Assembly: GCF_900110505.1 (NCBI RefSeq)
Contig: NZ_FODZ01000005.1
Span: 186,001-250,000 of the forward strand
Reading direction: 5' to 3'
DNA from: Luteibacter sp. UNC138MFCol5.1
Lineage (GTDB): Bacteria > Pseudomonadota > Gammaproteobacteria > Xanthomonadales > Rhodanobacteraceae
DNA length: 64,000 nucleotides
In this document: piece after piece, positions 51,798-61,330 of the stretch
Layout of the letters: each line of letters opens with the position of its first letter
How positions within the stretch are numbered: position 1 is the first letter of the stretch
Position numbers and translations under genes: made by a program
The notes under the pieces: generated by a model
Seen by the model: the letters and a program-made list of their open reading frames with translations, nothing else
Told to the model about the DNA's origin: nothing
The model's database searches: none

Positions 51798-53143
51798 TGC
51801 GCCGTCTCGACCGCTGGTTCGTGCTCCTCGGCCTGATCGTCGCGACCGGCTGCCTCGGCTTCCTCAGCGCCCGGCACAGCTGGACGTGGGACTGGACGCG
51901 CGGCGCGCGCGCCAGCCTCGCGCCGGAGAGCGTCGCCGTGCTCGGAAAACTTCCGGGCCGCGTCGAGGTCGTCGGCTACCTGTCGCCAGCCGGCCCGCTG
52001 CGCGAGCAGATCGCCGGGGTGATGGAGCGCTACACGCGCGCGAAACCCGATCTGGTCCTCTCCTTCGTCGATCCCGACCTCGATCCGGCGGCCTCGCGGC
52101 AGCTGGGCATCGCCGGCGACGGCGCGCTGCTGATCCGTTACCACGGCCGCGAGGAACGCGTCGAAAGCCCCATCAACGAACGCAACCTGTCCAACGCGCT
52201 CGAACGCCTCGCGCGCGGCGGCCAGCGCATCGTCGCCTTCGTCACCGGCGACGGCGAGCGCCAGGCCGACGGTCGTGCGAATGCCGACCTCGGCACGTTC
52301 ATGCGCCAGGTGGAACGGCGCGGCATCCGGGCCGTGCCCCTCAACTTCAGCCAGACGCGCGGCGTTCCCGAGCACACCGACCTCGTGGTGCTGGCGAGCC
52401 CGGTGGCCGCCCTGCCCGCCCAGAGCGTGACGGCGCTCGTCGACTACGTGCGCGACGGCGGCAACCTGCTCTGGCTCACCGAGCCCGCGAACGACGACCT
52501 CGGCACCGGCGCGCTCGCCGACGTGCTCGGCGTGCGCGTGCTGCCCGGCGTCCTCGTCGATGGCCAGGGCAGCACGCTCAACGTCAACGATCCGCGCCTC
52601 GTGGTGGTCGGTGATTATCCTTTCCATGCGATCACGCGCGCGTTCCGCGAAACGACGCTGTTCCCCCAGGTCGCGGCGCTCGCGCAGGTATCCGATCACG
52701 ACTGGGCCGTGGTGCCCTTCCTGCGTTCCGGCGAACGCAGCTGGACCGCGTTCGGAGGCATCGACAACGACAAGCCGTCGACGGTCGCCTTCCATCCCGA
52801 AGCCGGCGAACTGAAGGGACCGCTCGATTTCGCGTTCGCGCTCAACCGCCTCTCGCCCAGCCCGGCGAAGAGCGAACAGCGAGCGGTCGTGATCGGCGAT
52901 GGCGACTTCCTCTCCAACACCTATGTCGGCAACGGCGGCAATCGCGCGCTCGGCGAGCGCATCCTCGACTGGCTGCTCGGCGACGACGTGCTCGTCGATC
53001 TGCCCGCGCGCGGCGCGCCCGATCGCGTGATCTCGCTCTCGCAGGACGGCCTCAACGCCGTGACCTTCGGCTTCCTCGTCTTCCTGCCCCTCGTGCTGCT
53101 GGCGCTCGGCGTCGGCATCGCATGGCGGCGCCGGCGGCGCTGA
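51797..53143 (+). CDS. GldG-like ABC-type auxiliary protein
   Basis: A 448-residue protein with an N-terminal membrane anchor (FVLLGLIVATGCLGFLSARH), a large extracytoplasmic region beginning with a DxTxGARASLAPES-type motif, and a C-terminal helix (FGFLVFLPLVLLALGVGIAW) followed by Arg-rich residues. This matches the GldG/ABC-type uncharacterised transport family (DxTRGxRxSL start, thioredoxin-like then GATase-like folds). It works with the ATPase and permease encoded just upstream; cargo unknown. It ends one base before the start of the following small gene. Confidence 0.87.
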   Translation: MRRLDRWFVLLGLIVATGCLGFLSARHSWTWDWTRGARASLAPESVAVLGKLPGRVEVVGYLSPAGPLREQIAGVMERYTRAKPDLVLSFVDPDLDPAASRQLGIAGDGALLIRYHGREERVESPINERNLSNALERLARGGQRIVAFVTGDGERQADGRANADLGTFMRQVERRGIRAVPLNFSQTRGVPEHTDLVVLASPVAALPAQSVTALVDYVRDGGNLLWLTEPANDDLGTGALADVLGVRVLPGVLVDGQGSTLNVNDPRLVVVGDYPFHAITRAFRETTLFPQVAALAQVSDHDWAVVPFLRSGERSWTAFGGIDNDKPSTVAFHPEAGELKGPLDFAFALNRLSPSPAKSEQRAVVIGDGDFLSNTYVGNGGNRALGERILDWLLGDDVLVDLPARGAPDRVISLSQDGLNAVTFGFLVFLPLVLLALGVGIAWRRRRR

Positions 53144-53144
53144 C

Positions 53145-53633
53145 GTGCTCGCACGCGTCGCCGGCATCGTCGCGTTGATCGCGCTCGTGGGCGCGGTGGC
53201 CTGGCAATGGCATGCCGACGATGCCGAAGCGCGCGCGCATCTGCTGACGCCGCTCGATCCGGACGCCGTGGCGCATGTCGAGGTGTCGCTCAGAGGCCTG
53301 CCCGTCCAGCGGTTCGACCGCCACGACGGCCGCTGGACGAACGGCACCGGCGCCGTCGATCAGGGTCGCGCCGACGAACTCGCGTCGCTGGCGGCCACGC
53401 CCGTCGCGGACTGGCGGCCGGCGAGCGCCTTCGACCCCGCGAAGATCGGCCTGGCGCCCCCGCTGGCCGAGTTGCGCCTGGACGATACACGGATCGAGTT
53501 CGGCGAGATGACCGCCCTGGGCAAGCAGCGCTACGCGCGCATCGGCGACCGCATCGCCATCGTCCCCGCGCAAGCCCTGCCGAGGGCGCCGCGCACGTCG
53601 TCCTTGCCCACATCGGCCTCGACGGCGCCGTGA
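53145..53633 (+). CDS. Short DUF4340-like membrane-anchored protein
   Basis: A 162-residue protein whose GTG start (53145) lies one base after the preceding stop. The N-terminus is a membrane helix (VAGIVALIALVGAVAWQWHA). The rest looks like one DUF4340 unit (VQRFDRHDGRWTNG; KIGLAPPLAELRLDDTRIEF). DUF4340 proteins usually follow GldG-like proteins and are about twice as long, so this may be a minimal version. The last 15 residues are Ser/Pro-rich and untypical. Function unknown, probably with the ABC system upstream. Confidence 0.7.
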   Translation: MLARVAGIVALIALVGAVAWQWHADDAEARAHLLTPLDPDAVAHVEVSLRGLPVQRFDRHDGRWTNGTGAVDQGRADELASLAATPVADWRPASAFDPAKIGLAPPLAELRLDDTRIEFGEMTALGKQRYARIGDRIAIVPAQALPRAPRTSSLPTSASTAP

Positions 53634-53672
53634 CCGCTTGCCCGGAACGCCGCGAAACCCCATCTTTCGCGC

Positions 53673-54485
53673 ATGCCTGAACTGCCCGAAGTCGAGACCA
53701 CCCGCCGCGGAATCGCACCGCACGTCGAAGGGCGACGGGTAACCGGCGTGGTCCTGCGCCGTCCCGATCTGCGCTGGCCCATTCCGCCGGAGATCGCGAC
53801 GCTGCTGCCGGGCCAGGTCGTCGACGCGGTGGAACGGCGCGCCAAGTACCTCCTGTTGCACACGGCGGCCGGTACGGCACTGCTGCATCTGGGCATGTCC
53901 GGCATGCTGCGCGTGCTCCCCGCCGACACGCCGCCCGGCAAGCACGACCATGTCGACATCGTGCTCGACTCCGGCCGCGTGCTCCGCTTCACGGATCCGC
54001 GCCGCTTCGGCGCCCTGCTCTGGCAGATGCCGGACGAAACGCACGAGCTGCTCGAAGGCATCGGGCCGGAGCCCCTCACCGACGCGTTCGACGGCGACCT
54101 GCTGTGGCGCCTCTCGCGCGGTCGCACCGCGGCCGTGAAGACGTTCCTGATGGACAACGCCGTGGTCGTCGGCGTCGGCAACATCTATGCGAGCGAAGCC
54201 TTGTTCGCCGCCGGCATCGATCCGCGTCGCGCCGCCGGGAAGGTCTCGCGCGAGCGCTACGCGTGGCTCGCGGTGGAGGTGAAGCGCATCCTCGCGTACG
54301 CCATCGAACGGGGCGGCACGACGCTGCGCGACTTCCTCGCGCCGGACGGCGCGCCGGGCTACTTCTTCCAGGAACTCAACGCCTATGGCCGGGCGGGCGA
54401 GCCCTGCAAGACCTGTGGCGCAGCCATCCGCGTCGTGACGCTCGGCCAACGCGCCTCGTTCTACTGCCCAGGCTGCCAGAAGTAG
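53673..54485 (+). CDS. mutM: Formamidopyrimidine-DNA glycosylase
   Basis: Excises 8-oxoguanine and ring-opened purines and nicks the abasic site. The 270-residue product has the catalytic N-terminus [12 protein letters not shown] (Pro2 nucleophile, Glu3), Lys in RRAKYLLL, and a C-terminal zinc finger with CKTCG and CPGCQK. The start at 53673 is fixed because Pro2 must be the first mature residue. It lies 40 bases after the ABC operon. Confidence 0.97.
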   Translation: MPELPEVETTRRGIAPHVEGRRVTGVVLRRPDLRWPIPPEIATLLPGQVVDAVERRAKYLLLHTAAGTALLHLGMSGMLRVLPADTPPGKHDHVDIVLDSGRVLRFTDPRRFGALLWQMPDETHELLEGIGPEPLTDAFDGDLLWRLSRGRTAAVKTFLMDNAVVVGVGNIYASEALFAAGIDPRRAAGKVSRERYAWLAVEVKRILAYAIERGGTTLRDFLAPDGAPGYFFQELNAYGRAGEPCKTCGAAIRVVTLGQRASFYCPGCQK

Positions 54486-54578
54486 CCAGGACTACACGAA
54501 CCCGGGTAGTGAACCGACGGCGACGCCCGGGCACCGCTTCATAGACTTTCTCCATGCCTTGCCACATGGAAGTCTCCC

Positions 54579-55505
54579 GTGCCCACCACCATGCACACGC
54601 GGCTCGCCGGACTGACGGTATTCGCCATCGCCAGCCTGCTGGCCCATGCGGCAAATGCCGACACGCCGACCGACCTGAGCCGCCCCTTCGACCGCTACAG
54701 CTGGGTGACGACGCACAACGCGTTCAGCAGCAACGGCTTGTTCCCGAACCAGCGCCAGACGATCGAGGAGCAGCTCACCGCGGGCGTTCGCGCGTTCATG
54801 CTCGATCTGCATGAACACCGCGGCCGGGTGAGCCTTTGCCATAACCGGTGCACGACCCCGCCTACCCACTTCGCCGATCTGGTCAACGGAACGCTGCTAC
54901 CGTTCCTCGAGCGCGATCCGTCGGCGGTGCTGATGCTCCATCTGGAAGACTTCACGACGCGCGACGCGCTCGTCGCCGAACTGGAGAGGGCGCCCGCCCT
55001 GGCGGCGATGACGTTCGATCCCGACGCGTGGGACACCGATGGCTGGCCGTCCTACGAAGCGATCGTGCAGAGCGGCCGGCGCATCCTCGTCTTCACTCTC
55101 GCCAACGAGCAAAGCGGCCGCATCGACACGCAGGCGGGGCCGGTCCACTTCATGCGTAGCGACGCGTTCACGGTGGAGAATTACTGGAGCCTCGGCACAC
55201 CGGTCATCGAGCACAATTACGCGTGCTACACCCGATGGAACCACGTTCCCCTCTCGGAACCGGAGGTCGCGGGCAAACCGGGATGGCGCCGGCTTTTCAC
55301 CATGAACCATTTCCACGACGCGTCGACGCCCCTGACCGACTGGCACGTGGCGGCGGACAACGCCTTCGACCGGCTACACGTCCGCTACGTCGACTACTGT
55401 CGTCCCGCCGCGGGGCGCAAGCCGAACTTCGTCGCGGTCGACATCCACGAGGACGGCGACACGGCAAAGTTCGTGCATTGGCTCAACGCGTTCGCGCCGG
55501 ACTGA
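54579..55505 (+). CDS. Exported PI-PLC X-domain phosphodiesterase-like protein
   Basis: A 308-residue protein with a signal peptide (LAGLTVFAIASLLAHAANAD). The mature part has the two histidines of the PI-PLC X-domain (SWVTTHNAFSS, and VSLCHN), and the LTAGVRAFMLDLHEHRGRV strand. Such bacterial enzymes cleave phosphatidylinositol or related phosphodiesters outside the cytoplasm. Several cysteines (CHNRC; YACYTRW; VDYC) suggest disulfides. The GTG at 54579 behind ATGGAAG is preferred; an ATG four codons later is possible. Substrate unknown. Confidence 0.85.
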   Translation: MPTTMHTRLAGLTVFAIASLLAHAANADTPTDLSRPFDRYSWVTTHNAFSSNGLFPNQRQTIEEQLTAGVRAFMLDLHEHRGRVSLCHNRCTTPPTHFADLVNGTLLPFLERDPSAVLMLHLEDFTTRDALVAELERAPALAAMTFDPDAWDTDGWPSYEAIVQSGRRILVFTLANEQSGRIDTQAGPVHFMRSDAFTVENYWSLGTPVIEHNYACYTRWNHVPLSEPEVAGKPGWRRLFTMNHFHDASTPLTDWHVAADNAFDRLHVRYVDYCRPAAGRKPNFVAVDIHEDGDTAKFVHWLNAFAPD

Positions 55506-55509
55506 CGCG

Positions 55510-56283
55510 TCAGTCCGGCCAGCGCATCGCCGCATGGGAGTTGTTGAAGCGTGGATCTTCCTCGTCGCCGGAAAGCACGACGGCGAGGCCGCCCGGCACG
55601 CCGTCGACCTCGAGCGCCTGCCCGTCGTCGAAGCGCGAACCCAGCGCCCCGAGCTCCACGAGGCGCTCCGAGAGCGCGCCCGCGCGGTCGACTTCGCGAT
55701 CGGGCACGTTGGTCAGGCTGATGTCCGGGCGCCCGAACTTGCGCATGCCGCGGGTCCGGATCCACGAACGACCCTTGGTCTCTTCGGGACTGCACAGGAT
55801 CAGCACGTGGTTCCGCGGCGGCGCGCCGCCCTGCACGAGGTAGTGCTCGCGCCAGGCGCCCTTGTCGAACAGGGTCAGGATCTGCGGATCCACCACCGCG
55901 GTGCCGCCGACATCGAGCAGCCCCGCCACGACGCCCAGGGTGTCGCGCAGGTAGTCGAGGGTGTCGCGGTCGGGGAAGCGCCCACGGATCGCGATCACAT
56001 GCGGTGCGGCCTTCGCGGCCTTGAAGGCCTCGGCGTTGTCCTCGCGCAACAGTTCGCCGAGCGCGCCGGAAAGCGGGTAGCCTTCCCAACGCGCGAGCAC
56101 GGCGTTCTGGAAGCGCTGCAGCTCGACGCCCTCGGGCAGGCCCGGGCTACCGTACTTCGCGGCCGGAATGGCGAGGTCCTCGGGGAAGGCGCCGAAGACG
56201 AAGAACAGGAGCACGGCCTGCTCGTCGCTTTCCTGCCAGTAGGGGCGCGGCCATTCGGCGGCGGGGGTCGTCGTCTCGGTCAC
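55510..56283 (-). CDS. Conserved hypothetical protein, coupled to tdk
   Basis: A 257-residue soluble protein with no signal peptide or transmembrane helix. I recognise no family; visible features are an acidic, globular composition and stretches such as [20 protein letters not shown] and [20 protein letters not shown]. Its start overlaps the tdk stop by four bases, so it is translated with tdk. Function unknown. Confidence 0.75.
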   Translation of the reverse strand: MTETTTPAAEWPRPYWQESDEQAVLLFFVFGAFPEDLAIPAAKYGSPGLPEGVELQRFQNAVLARWEGYPLSGALGELLREDNAEAFKAAKAAPHVIAIRGRFPDRDTLDYLRDTLGVVAGLLDVGGTAVVDPQILTLFDKGAWREHYLVQGGAPPRNHVLILCSPEETKGRSWIRTRGMRKFGRPDISLTNVPDREVDRAGALSERLVELGALGSRFDDGQALEVDGVPGGLAVVLSGDEEDPRFNNSHAAMRWPD

Positions 56284-56933
56284 GCGTGGGATCCTTCTTC
56301 GGGGTCGGTTTCGCCGAGGGGCAGCACGGGCTGCTGAAGCTCGATACGTCCGTCGCCGCCGGTGATGCTCTTGAACTCGGCGCGACTGACGGAGACATAG
56401 CGGTCGTTTCCGCCGATCTCAACCTGCGGGCCCTGGGTCACGGCGCGCCCGTGCTCGTCGACACGGACGACCATCGTGGCCTTCTTGCCCGAGTGGCAGA
56501 TCGTCTTGATCTCCTCCAGGTTGTCGGCCCACGCCAGCAGATAACGGCTGCCCTCGAAGAGCTCGCCGCGAAAATCGGTCCGCAGGCCGTAGGCCAGGAC
56601 CGGGATGCCCAGGCGGTCGACCACGTCCGACAGCTGCCAGACCTGCGCCTTGCTCATGAACTGCGCCTCGTCCACCAGCACGCAGTGGAGCGCGCCGCGG
56701 TTCGCGATGTCCTTCTCGACGATCGCGAAGATGTCGTCCTCCCCCGCGAACCGCATCGCGCGGGCCTGGAGGCCGATCCGGGAGGCCACGACGCCTTCGC
56801 CGTAGCGGTCGTCCAGCGCCGGCGTGAGAATCAGCGTCCGCATCCCGCGCTCATGGTAGTTGTGCGCGCTCTGCAGCAGCGTGGTGGTCTTTCCGGCATT
56901 CATCGCCGAGTAGTAGAAGTAGAGCTTGGCCAT
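56280..56933 (-). CDS. tdk: Thymidine kinase, type II
   Basis: Salvage kinase that makes dTMP from thymidine and ATP. The 217-residue protein has the P-loop [20 protein letters not shown] with the catalytic Glu (position 89), and a C-terminal lasso ([14 protein letters not shown]). In the zinc-binding part, Cys146 remains but positions that are cysteine in E. coli Tdk appear as Ser148 and Ser183, so the structural zinc site seems lost. It is followed by the coupled hypothetical gene. The start is the ATG at 56933, divergent from rep. Confidence 0.95.
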   Translation of the reverse strand: MAKLYFYYSAMNAGKTTTLLQSAHNYHERGMRTLILTPALDDRYGEGVVASRIGLQARAMRFAGEDDIFAIVEKDIANRGALHCVLVDEAQFMSKAQVWQLSDVVDRLGIPVLAYGLRTDFRGELFEGSRYLLAWADNLEEIKTICHSGKKATMVVRVDEHGRAVTQGPQVEIGGNDRYVSVSRAEFKSITGGDGRIELQQPVLPLGETDPEEGSHA

Positions 56934-56989
56934 GGACTTTCCGGTACGTGACGGTCCAGTTTACCGCTCGCGAGCCCGGGGCCTCCACC

Positions 56990-56998
56990 TGCTACCAT
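56990..56998 (+). promoter_or_regulatory. Extended -10 element before rep
   Basis: TGCTACCAT fits TGn-TAnnnT, 40-48 bases before the rep start. Same motif as before ycgL and gshA. No obvious -35. Confidence 0.45.
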
Positions 56999-57037
56999 CG
57001 GGGCCCTCGTCCGCCTGTCCTAGTGGCCGATCCCACG

Positions 57038-59029
57038 ATGCTCAACCCGCAACAACACGCGGCCGTCGAATACTGCGACGGCCCCCTCCTCGTGCTGGCC
57101 GGCGCCGGCTCCGGCAAGACCCGTGTCATCACGGAGAAGATCTCGCACCTGATTTCCCGCCGGCATCTCGCCGCCGAGAAGATCGCCGCGATCACCTTCA
57201 CCAACAAGGCGGCGAAGGAGATGCGCGAGCGCGTCTCGAAGCTCATTTCGGACGATGCCGCCCGGGCGCTGACGGTGTGCACCTTCCATGCGCTGGGCCT
57301 GAAGTTCCTGCAGATCGAGCACGACCGCGCGCAGTTGCGCCGCGGGTTCTCGGTGCTGGACGCCGACGACAGCGCGAACATGATCAAGGAGCTCTCGCCC
57401 AAGGGCGTGAAGCCCGAGGTGATCCAGGGCATTCGCAACCTCGTCGGCCGCGCGAAGAACGCCGGCCTGACGCCCGAGGAAGCGATGGCCTCCGCGCGCA
57501 GTCCGCGCGAGATCGAGGCCGCGACGATCTACGATCTCTACCAGCAGCGCCTCGCCGCCTTCAACGCGGTGGACTTCGACGACCTCATCCGGCTGCCGCT
57601 GCGCATCCTCGAGACGGACGACGAGGCGCGCGCCATCTGGCAGGAGCGCCTGCGCTACCTGCTGGTCGACGAATACCAGGACACCAACGACGCGCAGTAC
57701 CGCCTGCTGAAGGCCATCGCAGGCCCGAAGGCGCGCTTCACCTGCGTCGGCGACGACGACCAGAGCATCTACGCGTGGCGCGGTGCGAATCCGGAGAACA
57801 TCGACCAGCTCGGCCGCGATTTCCCCAACCTGCGCGTGATCAAGCTGGAGCAGAACTACCGCTGCGCGAAGCGCATCCTGCGTGCCGCGAACCAGCTGAT
57901 CGCGAACAACCCGCACGTGCACGAGAAGAAGCTCTGGAGCGACCACATCGAGGGTCCGCCGATCCGCGTGCTCGAGTGCAAGGACAACGAGCACGAGGCC
58001 GAACGCATCGCCGCCATCGCATCGAACCTGCACGAGAAGTACAAGGAAAAGGGCGTTCGCTGGGACGACTTCTGCATCCTTTACCGCGGCAACTTCCAGG
58101 CGCGCGTGATCGAGAAGGCGCTGCGCCTGGCGCGCGTGCCGTACCACCTCAGCGGTGCGCTGTCGTTCCTCGACCGCGCCGAGGTGAAGGACATCCTCTG
58201 CTACCTGCGGCTGATCACCAACCCGACCGACGACGCCGCCTTCCTGCGCGTCGTCAACGTGCCCAAGCGCGAGATCGGCGCCACGTCGCTGGAGAAGCTC
58301 GGGCAGATCGCGCAGACACGCAACGCCTCGCTCCTCGACGCCGCCCGTAGCGACGCGGCGCTGAAATCCATCAGCCCCCGTCCGGCGGGCGCGCTTGCCA
58401 GCTTCGCGCGGCTGATGGACGAACTGCGCAGCCACGCCGTGCACGAAAGCGCCGCGGACCTGGTGAACACCGTCATCGAGAAGACCGGATACGGCGCGCA
58501 GATCGCCGCCTCGACGCCCGACGAAGCGCTGCGCGAACGTCGGCTGGGCAACCTGCGCGAACTGACCGACTGGTTCCGCGCGATGGGCAAGGACGGCGGC
58601 CGCACCGGCGACATCGCGGCGCAGCTGGCACTCCTCAGCCATGCCGACCGCGACGATCCGGGCAACGCGCTGCGCATGATGACGCTGCACTCGGCCAAGG
58701 GCCTCGAATTCCGCTTCGTGTTCATCGTGGGCTGCGAGGACGGCACCCTTCCGCACGAGGGTGCGATCGACGAAGGGCGCCTCGACGAGGAACGGCGCCT
58801 GATGTACGTCGGCATCACCCGCGCGAAGGAGTTGCTGACGCTCTCCTTCGCCGCGAAGTCGCGCAAGTACGGCGAGATCCTCACCAACGATCCCAGCCGT
58901 TTCCTCGACGAGCTGCCGCAGGACGACCTGCACTGGGACGGCAAGGATCCGGAAGCCGACGCCGAGGTGAAGAAGGAGACGGCGGCGACGCACATGGCGC
59001 GCATCCGCGCCATGCTCGCCGGCGGCTGA
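57038..59029 (+). CDS. rep: ATP-dependent DNA helicase Rep
   Basis: Superfamily 1A 3'-to-5' helicase that removes proteins ahead of replication forks. The 663-residue product starts at the ATG at 57038 (MLNPQQHAAVEYCDGPLLVL). Motifs in order: Walker A LAGAGSGKTRVI, VDEYQDTN, GDDDQSIYAWRGA, QNYRC, LHSAKGLEFRFVFIVG, and YVGITRAK. The C-terminal end matches Rep more than UvrD in length. It diverges from tdk with a probable extended -10 promoter. Confidence 0.96.
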   Translation: MLNPQQHAAVEYCDGPLLVLAGAGSGKTRVITEKISHLISRRHLAAEKIAAITFTNKAAKEMRERVSKLISDDAARALTVCTFHALGLKFLQIEHDRAQLRRGFSVLDADDSANMIKELSPKGVKPEVIQGIRNLVGRAKNAGLTPEEAMASARSPREIEAATIYDLYQQRLAAFNAVDFDDLIRLPLRILETDDEARAIWQERLRYLLVDEYQDTNDAQYRLLKAIAGPKARFTCVGDDDQSIYAWRGANPENIDQLGRDFPNLRVIKLEQNYRCAKRILRAANQLIANNPHVHEKKLWSDHIEGPPIRVLECKDNEHEAERIAAIASNLHEKYKEKGVRWDDFCILYRGNFQARVIEKALRLARVPYHLSGALSFLDRAEVKDILCYLRLITNPTDDAAFLRVVNVPKREIGATSLEKLGQIAQTRNASLLDAARSDAALKSISPRPAGALASFARLMDELRSHAVHESAADLVNTVIEKTGYGAQIAASTPDEALRERRLGNLRELTDWFRAMGKDGGRTGDIAAQLALLSHADRDDPGNALRMMTLHSAKGLEFRFVFIVGCEDGTLPHEGAIDEGRLDEERRLMYVGITRAKELLTLSFAAKSRKYGEILTNDPSRFLDELPQDDLHWDGKDPEADAEVKKETAATHMARIRAMLAGG

Positions 59030-59080
59030 CGCCATCGCGAGCACCCGATCGCATCGGCGATGCCGCGCAGCGGCGCGGGA

Positions 59081-60100
59081 TCACACCAGGCCTTCGGCCT
59101 CGAGCTCGCTCTTCAGGTAGGCGTAGTAGATCGGCGCGGCCACCAGCCCCGCCAGGCCGAACGCGGCCTCGAAGGCGAGCATCGCGACGAGCAGCTCCCA
59201 GGTGCGCGCCCGGATCTGTCCGCCGACGATGCGCGCGTTGAGGAAGTACTCGAGCTTGTGCACGACGACGAGGAAACCGAGCGCGGCCACGCCCACCCAT
59301 AGCGATACCGATAGCGCCGCGATCGTCACGAGCGTGTTCGAGATGAGGTTGCCGACGACGGGCAGCAGGCCGGTCACGAAGGTCACGATCACGAGCGTCT
59401 TCGCCAGCGGCACGTGCACGCCGAACAGCGGCAGCGCGACCAGCAGGAAGAGACCGGCGAGGGCCGTGTTGATCGCCGAGATCTTCAGCTGCGCGAAGAT
59501 GATGTTGTGGAAGGCGCGCGCGAGCCGCGCGGCGCGCGTCGCCAGCTCCGACGACAGCGGACGCGACGGCCGGTGTCCGGCACCGTGACTCACGGCCACG
59601 ATGGCGCCGAGCACGAGGCCGATCAGGACATGGGCGAAGACGCGCGCGGCGGTCGTGCCGACCAGGCGCAGGTCGCCGGAGTGCTCGTGGGCCCAGGCCA
59701 TGCCCTGCTCGCGAAAGTCGATGAAGCTGTCGGGCAGGTTCGACGTGAGCCAGGCGGGCAGCTGCTCGTGCGCCTTGGTCAGGAGCGGCAGCAGCTTGGC
59801 ATCCCACAGCGCCTGGGGATCGCCCAGGTCGCGACGGTAGAACGTCAACGCGGCCACGACGATCCCGATGATCGCGCCGACGACCACCACGGTGACCACG
59901 CCGACGGCGAAGAAGCGGGCGCGCTCGCCGGGGACGACCCGCCGGATCAGCGGCGTCAGCGTTTCCACGACCTCGTAGACCAGGAGCCCCGCCAGAAGCG
60001 CGGAGATGAGATGGAGCATCAGGATGCCCCATAGCGCGAGCGCCGCCAGCACGTACGTGACGATGCGGATGGCGCGTGCGTTGTACGGGGTATCCGGCAT
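59081..60100 (-). CDS. AI-2E (PerM/TqsA) family permease, paralog 1
   Basis: A 339-residue membrane protein of the AI-2E family (exporters of autoinducer-2 or unrelated solutes, some Na+/H+ antiporters). Start ATG 60100 (MPDTPYNARAIRIVTYVLAA). About seven to eight helices, with the conserved FVTGLLPVVGNLISNTLVTI and LVVVHKLEYFLNARIVGGQI segments. The upstream gene encodes a close paralog about two-thirds identical in the C-terminal half, so the pair arose by tandem duplication; 66 bases separate them. Confidence 0.9.
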   Translation of the reverse strand: MPDTPYNARAIRIVTYVLAALALWGILMLHLISALLAGLLVYEVVETLTPLIRRVVPGERARFFAVGVVTVVVVGAIIGIVVAALTFYRRDLGDPQALWDAKLLPLLTKAHEQLPAWLTSNLPDSFIDFREQGMAWAHEHSGDLRLVGTTAARVFAHVLIGLVLGAIVAVSHGAGHRPSRPLSSELATRAARLARAFHNIIFAQLKISAINTALAGLFLLVALPLFGVHVPLAKTLVIVTFVTGLLPVVGNLISNTLVTIAALSVSLWVGVAALGFLVVVHKLEYFLNARIVGGQIRARTWELLVAMLAFEAAFGLAGLVAAPIYYAYLKSELEAEGLV

Positions 60101-60166
60101 GAAGGGCTCCTCGGGGTGGCGCGATTCCAGCAGCACGGCGATGAACGCGGCATCAAGCCCGCGAGG

Positions 60167-61186
60167 TCAGATCAGCCGTTCGGCTTCCAGCTCGGCTTTC
60201 AGGTAGGCGTAGAAGATCGGCGCCGCCACCACGCCGGGCAGCCCGAACGCCGCCTCGAACAGCAGCATCGCAACGAGCAGCTCCCACGCGCGCGCACGGA
60301 TCTGACTGCCGACGATACGCGCGTTGAGGAAGTACTCGAACTTGTGGATGACGATCAGGAACGCCAGCGCGCCGAGACCGACGTACAGCGATACCGACAG
60401 GCCGACGACGGTGATGGCCGTGTTGGACAGGAGGTTGCCGATCACGGGCAGCAGGCCCACCACGAAGGTGATCACGATCAGCGTCTTCGTCAGCGGCAGG
60501 TGCACGCCGAACATCGGCAGCACGGCGAGCAGATAGATCGCGGTGAACAAGGTATTGAACAGCGAGATCTTGATCTGCGCGAAGACGATGTTGTGGAAGG
60601 CGTCGGCGAGGCGCGCGGCGCGCAGGCTCAGCTCCGCCGCGAACGGCCCGACCTGGTGCGTCGGCCGCGTACGGCTGAGTGCCACGATCGCGCCCAGCAC
60701 GAGGCCGATCAGGATGTGCACCACCACGCGAGCGGCTTCCTTGCCCGCCAGCTGCAGCGTGACGGCGTGCGAGCGCGCCCAGTCCATCGCCGTCACGCGC
60801 AGCGCCTCCACGCTGTCCGGCAGGCGGTCGACGATCGCGGGCGGCAGCTGCTGTCGTGCGCGCTCGACCAGCGGCATGAGCCGGTTCTGCCAGAGGTCTT
60901 CCGGATTGCCGATCTCGTTGCGGAAGAAGCTGATGCCGCCGAACACGAGGAGCGTGAGGAGGCCCACCACGAGCACGCCGACGAGGGCCACGACGAGCAC
61001 GCGCGCCCGGTCGCCCGAAAGCCGGCGGCCCATGAGCGGCGCGGTCGACACGACCACCTCGTAGACCAGGAGTCCGGCCAGGAGCGCCGGCAACAGACGC
61101 AGGTAAAGGACGAGGAACAGGCCGAGTCCGGCGGCGATATAACTGGCGATGCGCACGGCGTGCAATCGCGAGGTGGCGACTTCCAT
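60167..61186 (-). CDS. AI-2E (PerM/TqsA) family permease, paralog 2
   Basis: A 339-residue protein of exactly the same length as its downstream neighbour, start ATG 61186 (MEVATSRLHAVRIASYIAAG). The C-terminal half (FVVGLLPVIGNLLSNTAITV; LIVIHKFEYFLNARIVGSQI) is strongly conserved, while the N-terminal half has diverged (about 40 percent identity by eye). This may indicate different ligands. First gene of the tandem pair. Confidence 0.9.
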   Translation of the reverse strand: MEVATSRLHAVRIASYIAAGLGLFLVLYLRLLPALLAGLLVYEVVVSTAPLMGRRLSGDRARVLVVALVGVLVVGLLTLLVFGGISFFRNEIGNPEDLWQNRLMPLVERARQQLPPAIVDRLPDSVEALRVTAMDWARSHAVTLQLAGKEAARVVVHILIGLVLGAIVALSRTRPTHQVGPFAAELSLRAARLADAFHNIVFAQIKISLFNTLFTAIYLLAVLPMFGVHLPLTKTLIVITFVVGLLPVIGNLLSNTAITVVGLSVSLYVGLGALAFLIVIHKFEYFLNARIVGSQIRARAWELLVAMLLFEAAFGLPGVVAAPIFYAYLKAELEAERLI

Positions 61187-61330
61187 GGACGGTTCCGTCG
61201 TGGATGAGGGCGCAGTCTGTCAGCAGGTGGGCCCTTTGCGCCAGAGGCGTGCCGCCGTCGTCACGCTGTCGTAAACTGCCCGCAGAATCGCCGCGCCACG
61301 GGCGCGGTGCCCGTCTCCACAGGGGTTTGC

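Noticed and set aside
53580-53680. Frameshift at the end of the DUF4340-like gene
   Set aside because: The alternate frame continues for about 30 codons but shows no convincing DUF4340 continuation; I could not choose between a genuine short protein and an assembly error.
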